Shown here piece after piece: positions 1 to 8,847 of a DNA stretch of 64,000 bases. Position numbers and translations under genes: made by a program. The stretch is from Bacteroidetes bacterium 43-16. Lineage in GTDB: Bacteria > Bacteroidota > Bacteroidia > Chitinophagales > Chitinophagaceae. The DNA is taken from the NCBI GenBank assembly GCA_001897525.1, contig MKTB01000003.1, positions 1 to 64,000 of the forward strand, written 5' to 3'. The notes beneath the pieces were generated by a model that did not search any database, had not been told where the DNA came from, and saw only the letters and a program-made list of their open reading frames with translations. Within the stretch, counting starts at the first letter, position 1. Each line of letters begins with the position of its first letter.

Positions 1-1
1 T

Positions 2-79
2 ACACTAATGGTGCGAAAAAAATTACAACATATCTTTGACTACCGGCATCGCATCTTAGAGCAATTATTCAACCAGTAA
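2..79 (+). CDS. 3' end of an unidentified protein (partial)
   Basis: One frame is open from the window edge for 25 codons and ends in TAA, giving a basic tail that ends LEQLFNQ. An internal ATG exists, but the reading frame continues to the edge, so this is probably the end of a gene that starts outside the window. It is too short to assign a family. It would run towards the DUF1697 gene, and I see no obvious terminator in the roughly 100 bases between them. A chance open frame is possible. Confidence 0.35.
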   Translation, partial: TLMVRKKLQHIFDYRHRILEQLFNQ

Positions 80-187
80 ATACCTTGCGGTTTCGCTTAA
101 CTATAACTTAATGAATCAATATATCGGCACTAATAGGATACCTGTAACATGATACAAGAAAATCAGTGCTATAAAACAAGGCCAGCT

Positions 188-718
188 TTACTCCGCCAGT
201 TCTAGCATCTTCTTCACGGTATTCACATTTCTACCCGTCGCCTTCAATTTCAACCTGGATTCAAAATAATTATTGCTCATCTTTGATTTAGCCATTCCCT
301 CCGGTAAATAAAAATACAAAACCGCTCCCCGTACAGCGAAGACTTCTCCCTTATGATCTATAGCCTGCAAGGCTTCCAGCAAGGCCTTCTCCGGCTCACG
401 GTCCAGGAAAGTGACAAACACTTTATTGGGCGCACAATCCTCGCCGTAAGGACACTGGTCCAGGGCTTGCTGCAGCGCTTCCCGGCTTCTTACAAAAACT
501 TCAATATCCAATTGGAAGACTGCCGCGATCAGTGCCTTGATCTGCCTGCCCAGTTCAGGGGCATTCAAGTTACTATTGAGCAACAAATTGCCACTTTGTA
601 TATAGGTCTTTACTTCCCCGAAACCGGCTTCCTGCAGCACATCTTTCAATGCCTGCATCTTAATGATATTCTTGCCCGACACATTGACGGCACGTAAAAA
701 AACGATGTATAATGACAT
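188..718 (-). CDS. DUF1697 family protein
   Basis: The product of 176 aa begins MSLYIVFLRAVNVSGKN, the typical N-terminus of DUF1697 (a small cytosolic alpha/beta family of unknown function), followed by the conserved TYIQSGNLLL segment and a basic C-terminus. The ORF track starts 26 codons further upstream, but that would run into the neighbouring Crp-type gene. The internal ATG at 718 gives the normal family length and leaves a 10-base gap, so I chose it. It lies directly downstream of the Crp/Fnr regulator on the same strand and is probably co-transcribed with it. The biochemical role is not known for the family. Confidence 0.8.
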   Translation of the reverse strand: MSLYIVFLRAVNVSGKNIIKMQALKDVLQEAGFGEVKTYIQSGNLLLNSNLNAPELGRQIKALIAAVFQLDIEVFVRSREALQQALDQCPYGEDCAPNKVFVTFLDREPEKALLEALQAIDHKGEVFAVRGAVLYFYLPEGMAKSKMSNNYFESRLKLKATGRNVNTVKKMLELAE

Positions 719-728
719 ATTTAAAATA

Positions 729-1304
729 CTATTGATGGGCAAAATCTTTCCTGATCCGCGACAAAGAAGTATCTGTAACTCCCAGGAAAGAAGCAATATG
801 CTTCAGCGGTGCCGATTGCAATACCTGCGGATGACGCTCCAGCAATTGCTGGTAACGGCGCGAAGCCGGCAGCGTGATCATTTCCGTCGCCCTTATCTTA
901 CTACGGTACAGCTCATAAGCCATCCAGTTGCGCCCCCACTCCCGGAAGGCCGGTATACGGTGAAACAATTCCTGGAATCTGTCAAATTCTATTTTCCATA
1001 AAACACAATCGGTAAGGCATTGTATATTATCTTCCGTAGGTACCCGCTGGAAGATAGAGGCCACCTCGATCACCACATCACCGATACCGGAAAAACCAGT
1101 CGTGATCTCTCTCTGCTCGTAGTCAAATAAATAACTCCTTACCAGGCCGGATTCCAGCACATAATAGTCATTAGACACCTGCCCGCGCTCGAGCAGCAAG
1201 GTACCTTTATCTATCTCCACCTTGCTGTGCGCCTGGATGATCTCCTGCAGATCGCCGGGAGTAAACATAGGGTGCTGGTAGGCAATAGTCAGAATATGAT
1301 CCAT
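729..1304 (-). CDS. Crp/Fnr family transcriptional regulator
   Basis: The 191-aa protein has an N-terminal cyclic-nucleotide-binding-type beta barrel (about residues 15-120; KGTLLLERGQVSNDYYVLESG is the recognisable start) and a short C-terminal helix-turn-helix (about 165-188; HIASFLGVTDTSLSRIRKD). There is no Cys cluster, so an FNR-type iron-sulfur switch is unlikely. Bacteroidota have many such Crp-like regulators, often with unknown ligands. It is divergent from the aldehyde dehydrogenase gene, with a 148-base shared region that holds a promoter, so it is a plausible regulator of that gene. That link is inference from arrangement only. Confidence 0.88.
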   Translation of the reverse strand: MDHILTIAYQHPMFTPGDLQEIIQAHSKVEIDKGTLLLERGQVSNDYYVLESGLVRSYLFDYEQREITTGFSGIGDVVIEVASIFQRVPTEDNIQCLTDCVLWKIEFDRFQELFHRIPAFREWGRNWMAYELYRSKIRATEMITLPASRRYQQLLERHPQVLQSAPLKHIASFLGVTDTSLSRIRKDFAHQ

Positions 1305-1384
1305 TCATTTTGTTTTTGAACATGAAAATTACAACATCTGTATCAATTAAGCTCATTCCTGCAAAAACATAAAGCTTTCACACA

Positions 1385-1420
1385 TTTGACATATGTTTAA
1401 TAAAAATGGCCTTACATTTG
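1385..1420 (+). promoter_or_regulatory. Bacteroidota-type promoter for the aldehyde dehydrogenase
   Basis: A perfect -7 motif TACATTTG (TAnnTTTG consensus) lies 33 bases before the ATG of the aldehyde dehydrogenase, with a TTTG about 24 bases upstream as a possible -33 element; that spacing is a little longer than usual. The palindromic CATATG in the spacer could be part of a regulator site for the divergent Crp-type protein, but this is speculative. Confidence 0.55.
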
Positions 1421-1452
1421 AATGAGCGACAATCACCTAAGCGATCAGGCCC

Positions 1453-2814
1453 ATGACATACAAAGATTTATTTTCCGCACAGCAGGCTTACTTCAGGAGT
1501 CAGCAAACCAAAGACCTGGATTTCAGGAAAGCCAATCTTCTCAAGCTCAAAAAATTGCTTATCGAAAAGGAGCAGGCAATGAATGAGGCCATAGAAAAGG
1601 ATTTTGGCAAGTCTGCTTTCGAAACCTATATCACAGAGCTCTCAGCCGTGCTGCAGGAGATAGATTATTATGTAAAAAACATGCGCACGCTGGCCAGGCC
1701 AGGAAAAGTATGGACCAACCTACTCAACCTCCCGGGCAAAAGCAGGATCTATACAGAACCGCTGGGTGTAGTGTTGGTGATCGGTGCCTGGAATTATCCT
1801 TACCAGCTTTCCCTCTGCCCTATGGTGGCTGCCATGGCAGCAGGTAATTGCTGTATCCTGAAGCCGAGTGAACTCCCGGCACATACCATGCAGGTCATGA
1901 CACAACTCATCAATACCAACTTTGACCCGGCTTATATACATGTAGTGCCCGGTGGTGTGGAAGAGACTACAGCCCTGCTCGAATGTCCTTTTGATAAAAT
2001 ATTTTTCACCGGTAGTACCAAAGTGGGCCGGATCGTGTACGAGGCTGCTGCTAAGCACCTATGCCCCGTAACCCTGGAACTGGGCGGCAAATCCCCGGCC
2101 ATCGTAACCGCCGATGCCAATCTCGAAGTGGCTGCCAGGAGGATTACCTGGGGCAAGTTCTTAAATGCCGGGCAAACCTGTGTAGCCCCGGATTATGTAC
2201 TGGTAGAAGAAAAAGTAAAGCAGGCATTTATTGAGCAAATGAAAGCACAGGTACAGAAGAACGACTACCATGCCGGTGCCTCCCATTACACACAGATCAT
2301 TAATGAACGGAATTTCAACCGCCTGCTTTCCCTCATGGACCGCGATAAAGTGATCCTGGGCGGCGATTCAGATAAAAGCAAAAGATTTATAGCCCCTACC
2401 CTGCTTACCGGTGTCAGTACCGGTGATGCGATCATGCAGGAAGAAATTTTCGGCCCGCTCTTGCCCATCCTGTCTTTCTCCGACTACAGGCAGGCACTGG
2501 AGCAGGTAGCCGATGGAGAGAAACCCCTTTCTGCCTATCTTTTTTCCAACAATCAAAAAGAGCAGCAATTATTCCTCGACCATATCTCTTTCGGCGGCGG
2601 ATGCATTAATGATGTCATTGTTCACCTCACCAATAACCGGATGCCCTTTGGCGGCGTAGGCCATTCGGGTATGGGCAGCTATCATGGTAAGTTTGGTTTT
2701 GACACTTTTTCTCATAAAAAATCTGTGCTGAACAAGGCTACCTGGGGTGAGCCGGATTTAAAATTTCCACCCTATACCGCGTCTAAAATAAAATGGGTAC
2801 GCAAATTTCTCTGA
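1453..2814 (+). CDS. NAD(P)-dependent aldehyde dehydrogenase, class-3 (ALDH3) type
   Basis: The 453-aa product oxidises aldehydes to carboxylic acids. It lacks the N-terminal extension of ALDH1/2 and has the class-3 layout: the cofactor segment PLGVVLVIGAWNYPYQL, FTGSTKVGR, the general base in LELGGKSP (Glu about 209) and the nucleophile in NAGQTCVAPDY (Cys about 243). These positions match those of mammalian class-3 ALDH. EEIFGPLLP and the C-terminal PFGGVGHSGMG are also present. Class-3 enzymes act on medium-chain, fatty and aromatic aldehydes; the exact substrate cannot be read here. The gene has its own promoter and a hairpin over its stop codon, so it is probably monocistronic. Confidence 0.93.
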   Translation: MTYKDLFSAQQAYFRSQQTKDLDFRKANLLKLKKLLIEKEQAMNEAIEKDFGKSAFETYITELSAVLQEIDYYVKNMRTLARPGKVWTNLLNLPGKSRIYTEPLGVVLVIGAWNYPYQLSLCPMVAAMAAGNCCILKPSELPAHTMQVMTQLINTNFDPAYIHVVPGGVEETTALLECPFDKIFFTGSTKVGRIVYEAAAKHLCPVTLELGGKSPAIVTADANLEVAARRITWGKFLNAGQTCVAPDYVLVEEKVKQAFIEQMKAQVQKNDYHAGASHYTQIINERNFNRLLSLMDRDKVILGGDSDKSKRFIAPTLLTGVSTGDAIMQEEIFGPLLPILSFSDYRQALEQVADGEKPLSAYLFSNNQKEQQLFLDHISFGGGCINDVIVHLTNNRMPFGGVGHSGMGSYHGKFGFDTFSHKKSVLNKATWGEPDLKFPPYTASKIKWVRKFL

Positions 2815-2840
2815 TGCTTTTCAACAGGCAAAAAGCATCA
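2812..2840 (+). terminator. Hairpin at the end of the aldehyde dehydrogenase gene
   Basis: TGATGCTTTT and AAAAGCATCA form a 10-bp perfect stem around a 9-base loop, beginning at the stop codon itself. There is no clear T-run after it, so it may be a weak terminator or an mRNA 3' stabiliser. Confidence 0.4.
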
Positions 2841-2918
2841 ACTGCTAAGCTTATGTAAACATATTATTATTTAATAGCTTAAAAAAAGCAGTAAATTGCG
2901 CCAAAATTCGGATTTATT

Positions 2919-3953
2919 TTGAGCAACAAATTTATATCTCTATTACTGGCCATAGCCCTTATTACCGGAACTACGGCTTGCAGCGATGACACAGCAGAAA
3001 AGAAAGTAGATGTCTCTGCCGTTAAAGTAGCCTTCAGCGTAAAGCCTTTTTATAAAGACTTTGCAGCCCTCGACACCAACCATTTTGCCGAAGGCCTGGG
3101 TGCGCTCAGGAATGCCTACCCGGCCTTTACCGATTTCTTCCTGGATACCTTATTGCCCTTCAATAAAGTAGAAGGTCAATACAATAATCCAGCAGCCACC
3201 GCTGCCATTAAGAATATATTTTCTTTTAAGGATTACACCCACTTAACCGATACGGTCTTGAAAGTATTTTCCAGTACTGAAAAGTATGATAAGGAGATCG
3301 GGCAGATGCTGCAGCATGTCAAATACTATTTCCCTAAGTGGCAACTACCCACAGAGGTAACCTATTTCGTTTCCTGCCTCAACAAATGGACTGCTTTTAC
3401 CCATGACCAGACTATAGGCATAGGCCTGGATATGTTCCTGGGTCAAAACTTCAGGCCCTATGAGGCATTGAGCATGCCCCAATATGCCCTGATCAACCAT
3501 ACCCCTGAAAACATTCCGCTATGGGCCGCCCGTGCCGTGTACCAGGACAATTTCGGAGGAAGCCCCTACCGCAAAGACCTGCTGGAACTCATGCTGGCCA
3601 ATGGTAAAGAAATCCTCTTCCTGAAAAAAGTGATGCCTGATTTTAAGTTTAATCTGATCATGGGTTATACACCGGAGCAGCTGAAATGGTGCGAGGCTAA
3701 TGAAGCCCTGATCTTCAATTTATTTTTACAGCAAAACTTACTGTTCAATAAAGATTACCAGGCCATCATGCGCTACGTCACGCCGGGGCCTAACTCTGCC
3801 GGCTTTCCTCCCGAAGCCCCGGGCAACCTGGGCACCTATATCGGGTATAAAATCCTGAAAGCCTACGAGCAAAAAACGGGTAAAACACTGGAAGAGATCC
3901 TTAGCGATGAAAATGCCAACAGCATCTTCCAGCAATCAAAATACAAACCATAA
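2919..3953 (+). CDS. GldB-like gliding-motility lipoprotein
   Basis: The 344-aa product has a lipoprotein signal peptide ending ITGTTAC, so Cys about 21 should be lipidated. The rest resembles GldB, a periplasm/outer-membrane-anchored lipoprotein needed for Bacteroidota gliding and stability of the T9SS-linked motor. The family-like C-terminus carries GNLGTYIGYKILKAYEQKTG. The start is a TTG; no in-frame ATG precedes the signal peptide and the hydrophobic core follows directly, so the TTG is needed. It is 17 bases upstream of the DUF3078 gene, suggesting an operon. Bacteria without gliding also carry gldB, so motility should not be inferred from this gene alone. Confidence 0.8.
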   Translation: MSNKFISLLLAIALITGTTACSDDTAEKKVDVSAVKVAFSVKPFYKDFAALDTNHFAEGLGALRNAYPAFTDFFLDTLLPFNKVEGQYNNPAATAAIKNIFSFKDYTHLTDTVLKVFSSTEKYDKEIGQMLQHVKYYFPKWQLPTEVTYFVSCLNKWTAFTHDQTIGIGLDMFLGQNFRPYEALSMPQYALINHTPENIPLWAARAVYQDNFGGSPYRKDLLELMLANGKEILFLKKVMPDFKFNLIMGYTPEQLKWCEANEALIFNLFLQQNLLFNKDYQAIMRYVTPGPNSAGFPPEAPGNLGTYIGYKILKAYEQKTGKTLEEILSDENANSIFQQSKYKP

Positions 3954-3970
3954 ACCAAAAAATAAAAACA

Positions 3971-4990
3971 ATGAAAAAAATACTCTTTTCTGCATTAGTG
4001 GTCTTGTGTAGCTATGCCAGCTATGCACAATTGCAAAACGCTGATAAGGTCTATTCGGATCAGAAATATGACAACCAAAACAAAGACACCATAGCCTGGG
4101 TGAAGAATGCCACCTTTAACCTCGGGGGTAACCAAACCTTACTGCACAACTGGGCCGCCGGTGGAGAGCTGGCTTCCCTTGTCGTCAACAGCCGCCTGGA
4201 TGCCAACCTCTTCCGCTATTATGGCCGCCACATCTGGTCCAACAATTTACTGATGGCCTATGGCGTGCAAGCCAATTATTCTACCAACTTTGAACCCAGG
4301 AAGATTGATGATCGTATCGACTTCACTTCTAAATACGGGTACAGGCTTAAAGAAAACGGCAACTGGTACATGACCGGCTTACTGAATGCCAGGACCCAGT
4401 TTGCCAAAGGCTATTCCAACTACGACGTTCCTGATTGGCGCAACAACAGCAGCTCAGACTTTTTATCGCCCCTATACCTCATGGTCTCTCCGGGTATTGA
4501 ATACCGGAAAGGAGAAATGTTCAGCGTATTCTTCTCCCCTGCTGCCGGCAGAATGACGTTTGTAGACCGCTTTTATACCTCCCAAAGCCCGGAAGGTGCA
4601 TTTGGCGTTAAAAAAGACGAAACTACCCGTTTTGAACTGGGCGCTTACCTGTCCGCAAGATTCAGTAAAGATCTGGTGAAGAACTTACAACTGAAAAGCA
4701 GGCTGGACCTTTATTCCAACTACTTAGCCAAAGATGTAAGAGACAGCGTGGGCACGATCGTGAAAAAAGACAACCCGGGTAATATCGATATCATGTTTGA
4801 CAACTTACTCACCTACCAGTTCATGAAATATTTCAATGTAGGTTTTGCACTTACCGCTATTTATGATAATGATATCCCATACGTTCCGGCCTTTGATGCC
4901 CAGGGCAATAAAATCAAAGAACCGATCGGCGGCCTGGGCTGGTGGCAGATCCGCCAGGGCTTTACCCTGGGATTTGTTTATAATTTTTAA
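3971..4990 (+). CDS. DUF3078 outer-membrane beta-barrel protein
   Basis: The 339-aa protein has a cleavable signal peptide (MKKILFSALVVLCSYASYAQ) and the DUF3078 pattern: FNLGGNQTLLHNWAAGGE near the N-terminus, then alternating amphipathic strands, ending in aromatic-rich QGFTLGFVYNF with a C-terminal Phe typical of outer-membrane barrels. The function of DUF3078 proteins is not established. It follows the GldB-like gene by 17 bases on the same strand, which suggests joint expression and an envelope role. Confidence 0.85.
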   Translation: MKKILFSALVVLCSYASYAQLQNADKVYSDQKYDNQNKDTIAWVKNATFNLGGNQTLLHNWAAGGELASLVVNSRLDANLFRYYGRHIWSNNLLMAYGVQANYSTNFEPRKIDDRIDFTSKYGYRLKENGNWYMTGLLNARTQFAKGYSNYDVPDWRNNSSSDFLSPLYLMVSPGIEYRKGEMFSVFFSPAAGRMTFVDRFYTSQSPEGAFGVKKDETTRFELGAYLSARFSKDLVKNLQLKSRLDLYSNYLAKDVRDSVGTIVKKDNPGNIDIMFDNLLTYQFMKYFNVGFALTAIYDNDIPYVPAFDAQGNKIKEPIGGLGWWQIRQGFTLGFVYNF

Positions 4991-5081
4991 GCTTTCCGAG
5001 ATTTGCTAGTCCATAAAACGAGCAATCACCGTCTTATGGGCTGATAAAGGAATGGCAGGCCGGATATTGCGGCATTTTGCG

Positions 5082-5089
5082 TATTTTTG
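5082..5089 (+). promoter_or_regulatory. -7 promoter element for the Bax inhibitor-1 gene
   Basis: TATTTTTG fits TAnnTTTG exactly and lies 20 bases before the chosen ATG at 5109. Its position supports that ATG rather than the longer ORF start at 5052. No convincing -33 TTTG is present at the usual distance. Confidence 0.5.
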
Positions 5090-5108
5090 TTACAAACCAA
5101 TTAATGTT

Positions 5109-5843
5109 ATGAGTTATAATCTGAACTACAACAACAACGAAAGTGAGACGAACCTGGATGGGATTATTGACAATAAGCTTGCAGACCAGGGCATCATCGC
5201 CCGGTATATCGCTAAAGTATATGGCTGGATGTTCCTGGCCCTTTGCCTGACCGCAGTTACGGCATTTTTAGTGGCCACCAGCGAAGAGCTGCGCCAGATT
5301 ATGTTTAGTTCCAAATTTGTATTTTTTGGTCTTTTGATCGGGCAAATTTTCCTGGTAGGCTTTTTGACTTTAAGGATCCATAAAATGAGCAGTGGTACGG
5401 CAACGGCCATCTTCCTGGGCTATTCCATACTTACCGGTATTACTTTTTCAGTATTATTACTGGCCTATTCTCCTACCATCCTGGCGCAGACCTTCGGGAT
5501 TACCGCAGGTACCTTTGCCGTGATGTCAGCAGTAGGCTATTTCACGAAAAAAGACCTTACCTCTTTCGGCAGATTGATGATGATGATGCTGGTAGGAGTA
5601 ATTATAGCTTCTGTTGTTAACTTCTTCATGGGTAGCGCCACCTTATACTGGATCATTTCCTATGTAGGCGTTGCTGTATTTGTAGGCCTGATCGCTTATG
5701 ATACCCAAAAGATCAAACAATATGCCCTGCTGGATGCAGAAGAAGACCGCAAGAAAGGTGCTATTATGGGTGCATTGGCCCTGTACCTGGACTTCATTAA
5801 CCTGTTCTTAATGTTATTAAGAATTTTAGGTCGCAGAGACTAA
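5109..5843 (+). CDS. Bax inhibitor-1/YccA family membrane protein
   Basis: The 244-aa protein has seven hydrophobic segments, starting after an Asn-rich cytosolic N-terminus, in the BI-1/YccA (TMBIM) pattern. Family hallmarks include the late VGLIAYDTQKIKQYA segment, whose acidic residue is part of the proposed pH/calcium-sensing pair, and the C-terminal ALALYLDFINLFLMLLRILG. Bacterial members include a calcium-leak channel (BsYetJ) and the FtsH modulator YccA; which applies here cannot be told. I chose the internal ATG over the ORF-track start because the upstream 19 residues are not membrane-like and contain the promoter. A strong terminator follows. Confidence 0.9.
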   Translation: MSYNLNYNNNESETNLDGIIDNKLADQGIIARYIAKVYGWMFLALCLTAVTAFLVATSEELRQIMFSSKFVFFGLLIGQIFLVGFLTLRIHKMSSGTATAIFLGYSILTGITFSVLLLAYSPTILAQTFGITAGTFAVMSAVGYFTKKDLTSFGRLMMMMLVGVIIASVVNFFMGSATLYWIISYVGVAVFVGLIAYDTQKIKQYALLDAEEDRKKGAIMGALALYLDFINLFLMLLRILGRRD

Positions 5844-5870
5844 AAAATATTTTCTTATTTTTGTTAGAAG

Positions 5871-5899
5871 AACAGCCTTTTATTATAGGCTGTTTTTTT
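5871..5899 (+). terminator. Rho-independent terminator
   Basis: AACAGCCT pairs with AGGCTGTT around an 8-base loop and is followed by TTTTT. It ends the BI-1 transcript. A TAnnTTTG match (TATTTTTG, 5856-5863) just before it is probably fortuitous, because a transcript from it would meet this terminator. Confidence 0.85.
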
Positions 5900-5945
5900 A
5901 TGAGTAGCAATAAGTATAAATAAAAATTAACCAGGAGTGATTAAA

Positions 5946-6635
5946 ATGAATAAGCAACTGTTTGCCCTGCCTTTTTTTATTTTCTGTTTACTGACGATCA
6001 AGGTATTTGCCCAGCAGGAAAACAAAACACCTAAAGACATTAAAGTAGTATCTGAAAAGAAAGATGCCGAAGGCAATACAGTAAGGGTGATCCAATATAA
6101 CCAGGATGGCATGCGGGTGACCAAGACCACCATTACCCCCCCGATGCCCGGCTTTAAAGACCGCAAACCTTATAATGTGGACACGATGAACGCCGACTCT
6201 ATGCTGGTGTATGTGGACAAGACCAATTACCTGGTGGCACTGGTGTATAAACGCAAAAGAATCCGGCAGTACAGGGCCGTATTTGGGCCGGACCGCTTAA
6301 AAGACAAACTCAGGGAAGGAGACCGGAATACACCTGAAGGCTGGTTCAGGATACTGGCAGTAAGGGATAATGCCAACTGGGGCAAATTTATTCATATCAA
6401 TTACCCGAACGAGGAATCCTATAAGAAACATAATGAGGCCAAAACTAAAGGACTGATCCCGGGCAATGCCAGTATAGGCAGCGCCATAGGCATTCATGGT
6501 ACCTACCCTACCGGTGCCGGTATGGTGGAAATGGGCCTTGGCTGGACAGATGGCTGTATCTCCATGACCACTACAGACATTATGGACTTTTACAAATTTA
6601 TCAAACCGGGTATGCGTGTGTACATTAAGCGCTAA
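5946..6635 (+). CDS. L,D-transpeptidase (YkuD domain), exported
   Basis: The 229-aa protein has a signal peptide (LFALPFFIFCLLTIKVFAQ) and a YkuD catalytic domain in the C-terminal half: YVDKTNYLVALVYKR at its start, then the histidine in IGIHGTYP and the nucleophile in WTDGCISM (Cys about 204). Such enzymes make 3-3 peptidoglycan cross-links or attach proteins to peptidoglycan in the periplasm. The GAGGAG-type ribosome site AGGAG lies 9 bases before the ATG at 5946 and decides this start over the GTG at 5937. It is flanked by terminators on both sides, so it is transcribed alone. Confidence 0.9.
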   Translation: MNKQLFALPFFIFCLLTIKVFAQQENKTPKDIKVVSEKKDAEGNTVRVIQYNQDGMRVTKTTITPPMPGFKDRKPYNVDTMNADSMLVYVDKTNYLVALVYKRKRIRQYRAVFGPDRLKDKLREGDRNTPEGWFRILAVRDNANWGKFIHINYPNEESYKKHNEAKTKGLIPGNASIGSAIGIHGTYPTGAGMVEMGLGWTDGCISMTTTDIMDFYKFIKPGMRVYIKR

Positions 6636-6670
6636 AAACGCCTGCACATGGTACCGGACCTAAGACACTG

Positions 6671-6706
6671 AAAAGGGCTGCTATATTTTATAGCAGCCCT
6701 TTTTTT
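6671..6706. terminator. Bidirectional terminator between convergent genes
   Basis: AAAAGGGCTGCTATA pairs with TATAGCAGCCCTTTT (15 bp, 3-base loop), with T-runs on both strands. It separates the L,D-transpeptidase (+) from the T9SS protein (-). Confidence 0.92.
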
Positions 6707-6729
6707 AATAACTTCTTATGCCATCCGGC

Positions 6730-8505
6730 CTATTTCAGGATACTGATCTTCATCACACGCTCTCCTTTATTGGTCTTGATATGCACCATATAATGGCCAT
6801 TAGCTAAGGTACTAATATCCTGGACATACTGAGGCTTATTGATCTCATGGGTAACAATCATTTCCCTGCCTGCTGTATTTATTATGGAGAGGGATTGGAT
6901 GTACACCCCTGCAGCCGGGCTTTCAACGGTCAGCTTGCTTTGTGCCGGTACCGGGTACATATTGATCGCTACCTGCTCATCCACCAGGCTGATACCCGTA
7001 AAGCGATCTACATGGATCTTTAATATAGTATCCATTGATCCGCAACTATTAGACACTGTAAGCTTGACCTCATAAATACCTGTAGTATTATAGGTGTGCT
7101 GGGCATGCATCATAGTTGAAGTATTACCATCACCGAAATCCCAGAGATAACTGTCTACAGCAACATTATTCAGCGGAGCAAAATCCACTCTTCCCGGCTC
7201 AATATCGAAGCGCGGCACAAAAGTAAAACCACTTACGGCAGCAGCTTCAATCGCATCTATTACTATTTCATCACCATTGCTACAGTCATACATATTGGTA
7301 ACTTGTACCGAATAAGTACCCGGGCCCACTTCAAGGGTCTGCGTTTGCGCCCCGGTATTCCAGAGATAAGTAGCGCCGGTATTATCGGCATCCAGGGTCA
7401 TCAAAGCATTGGGGCAGATGATCGTATCGCTCCCGAGGTCTACTTTTGGTTTAGGGTTCAGAGTGAGGTTAACCGTATCCCTTTTGACACATCCGCTAGG
7501 ACTCGTTACCTGCACCCAATACGTTACCGCGGTACCATTACTCAATCCTGCATTTATAGCAGGTGTTGTGGCATTAGTGCTCCATAAATAAGTATAAGTA
7601 TTAGGATATGCAGGAGAAGTAGTCAGCTCCAGCATATTGCCATCCAGGCAATGACTCCCGTCTGCATTATCAATAGCCAGGCTTACCTGCTCAATAGTCA
7701 GTTCAACGGCAGTACGTGCAGAGACGCAGGTACTGTTCTGTGCCTGCACATAGACAGTTGTATTAGCCGTGTACACCGGCGAGGTGGTTGTGGCACCAGT
7801 ACCAATATTAGTTCCGCCGGTAGCTGCCGTCCACCAGGTAATCGTACTGCTGGCAGGGCTGGCAGTAGCGCTCAATTGCAACGTTCCGGAACCACATCTC
7901 CTGAAGCCTGGCACTACAGTAATTGTGGGCACTGCACAGGCAAAATTGGTGGTTAGCTGGCCTTGCACACCTAAGGTATTGATGGACCTGTTTTCAAATA
8001 AATAAGTGGTATTATTCTGGACAGAGCTAGTGGGCTTGATCACCCATTCCATTTCTGCCCGCGAGCTTACCGCAAGGTTGAGGAGCATACTGGGTGTATT
8101 TTGGGAGATCACTTTACCTGCAACATAGGTTCCTCCCGTGCTGGTACCCAGCTGGTTGGTCGTAGCGGCCCCATGGGCGACTTCTGTTGTCGTTACCATC
8201 ATAAAGTCATTGGCAGCAGATTCGCTGATCTGTGTCCAGGTCGTTCCCCCGTTTTTTGAATAAGAAAGATAATGACCGATATCAGAAGCAGCGCCGGTAC
8301 AATAATACTCGCCTCTGAATCTTATGATCTCGCTCATGGAGGTTAATGTAATAGCGGTATTCTCAGCGGCTTTCCAGGTAGCTGTAGTTTCATTCCCGTT
8401 ATTGTTTCTCCAGCGATATTTTGACTGCTTTAGGGCCGGGGAGGGAGTAGCAAATGCAATACAGGCAATGCATAAAAGCAAAAGTAAAATAAGTATTCTT
8501 TTCAT
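6730..8505 (-). CDS. Secreted Ig-like/PKD protein with T9SS C-terminal sorting domain (paralog A)
   Basis: The 591-aa protein has a signal peptide ending IAFA, an N-terminal beta domain of unknown type (residues 25-190; starts KQSKYRWRNNNGNE), an Ig-like segment (about 200-270) with RRCGSGTLQLSATA, another beta repeat region, a PKD domain (about 425-500; YLWDFGDGNTST and the TGIYEVKLTVSN strand), and a type A T9SS tail (about 515-591; MYPVPAQSKLTVES and the final HIKTNKGERVMKISILK). It should be carried across the outer membrane by the type IX system and be released or anchored. It is a paralog of the protein at 10347-12131, which has the same order of domains. Ligand unknown. Confidence 0.85.
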   Translation of the reverse strand: MKRILILLLLLCIACIAFATPSPALKQSKYRWRNNNGNETTATWKAAENTAITLTSMSEIIRFRGEYYCTGAASDIGHYLSYSKNGGTTWTQISESAANDFMMVTTTEVAHGAATTNQLGTSTGGTYVAGKVISQNTPSMLLNLAVSSRAEMEWVIKPTSSVQNNTTYLFENRSINTLGVQGQLTTNFACAVPTITVVPGFRRCGSGTLQLSATASPASSTITWWTAATGGTNIGTGATTTSPVYTANTTVYVQAQNSTCVSARTAVELTIEQVSLAIDNADGSHCLDGNMLELTTSPAYPNTYTYLWSTNATTPAINAGLSNGTAVTYWVQVTSPSGCVKRDTVNLTLNPKPKVDLGSDTIICPNALMTLDADNTGATYLWNTGAQTQTLEVGPGTYSVQVTNMYDCSNGDEIVIDAIEAAAVSGFTFVPRFDIEPGRVDFAPLNNVAVDSYLWDFGDGNTSTMMHAQHTYNTTGIYEVKLTVSNSCGSMDTILKIHVDRFTGISLVDEQVAINMYPVPAQSKLTVESPAAGVYIQSLSIINTAGREMIVTHEINKPQYVQDISTLANGHYMVHIKTNKGERVMKISILK

Positions 8506-8847
8506 ATGATTTTAATTAAATTAAGCGTGAATTTCAATCTGACATAAATAAATTAAAAATATAACCAAGAGTTAAAGATAATTATTTGCAACATATATAA
8601 AAGTTTTCAGCAGAAAAATTTTACTGTTTTTGTTGGTTTTATAAGCCAGTAGATAAAAAATCTATCTACAGGCACTGATTATATCCAAAAAAATAATCTG
8701 AAAGTTAATATTTTTAAAATATATGTTAAAAAATAAAAAAAACTAAACATTCCTTTCTATATTTCATTATTAATAATAACTTAACAGGACCAATTACCTG
8801 TTACATCAACTTTCATCAATCTGAAATCACCCAGTTCCCTTAACGTT
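8506..8847. other. AT-rich divergent intergenic region
   Basis: These 342 bases separate the divergent T9SS protein and the Lnt-like gene. I see no ORF or RNA gene. The only structure is a 7-bp inverted repeat GTAGATA/TATCTAC at 8649-8669. It must hold the promoters of both directions, but no clean TAnnTTTG match was found. Confidence 0.5.

Noticed and set aside
5856-5863. TATTTTTG as promoter of the L,D-transpeptidase
   Set aside because: It matches TAnnTTTG, but a strong terminator lies directly behind it, so a transcript from it would end before the gene.
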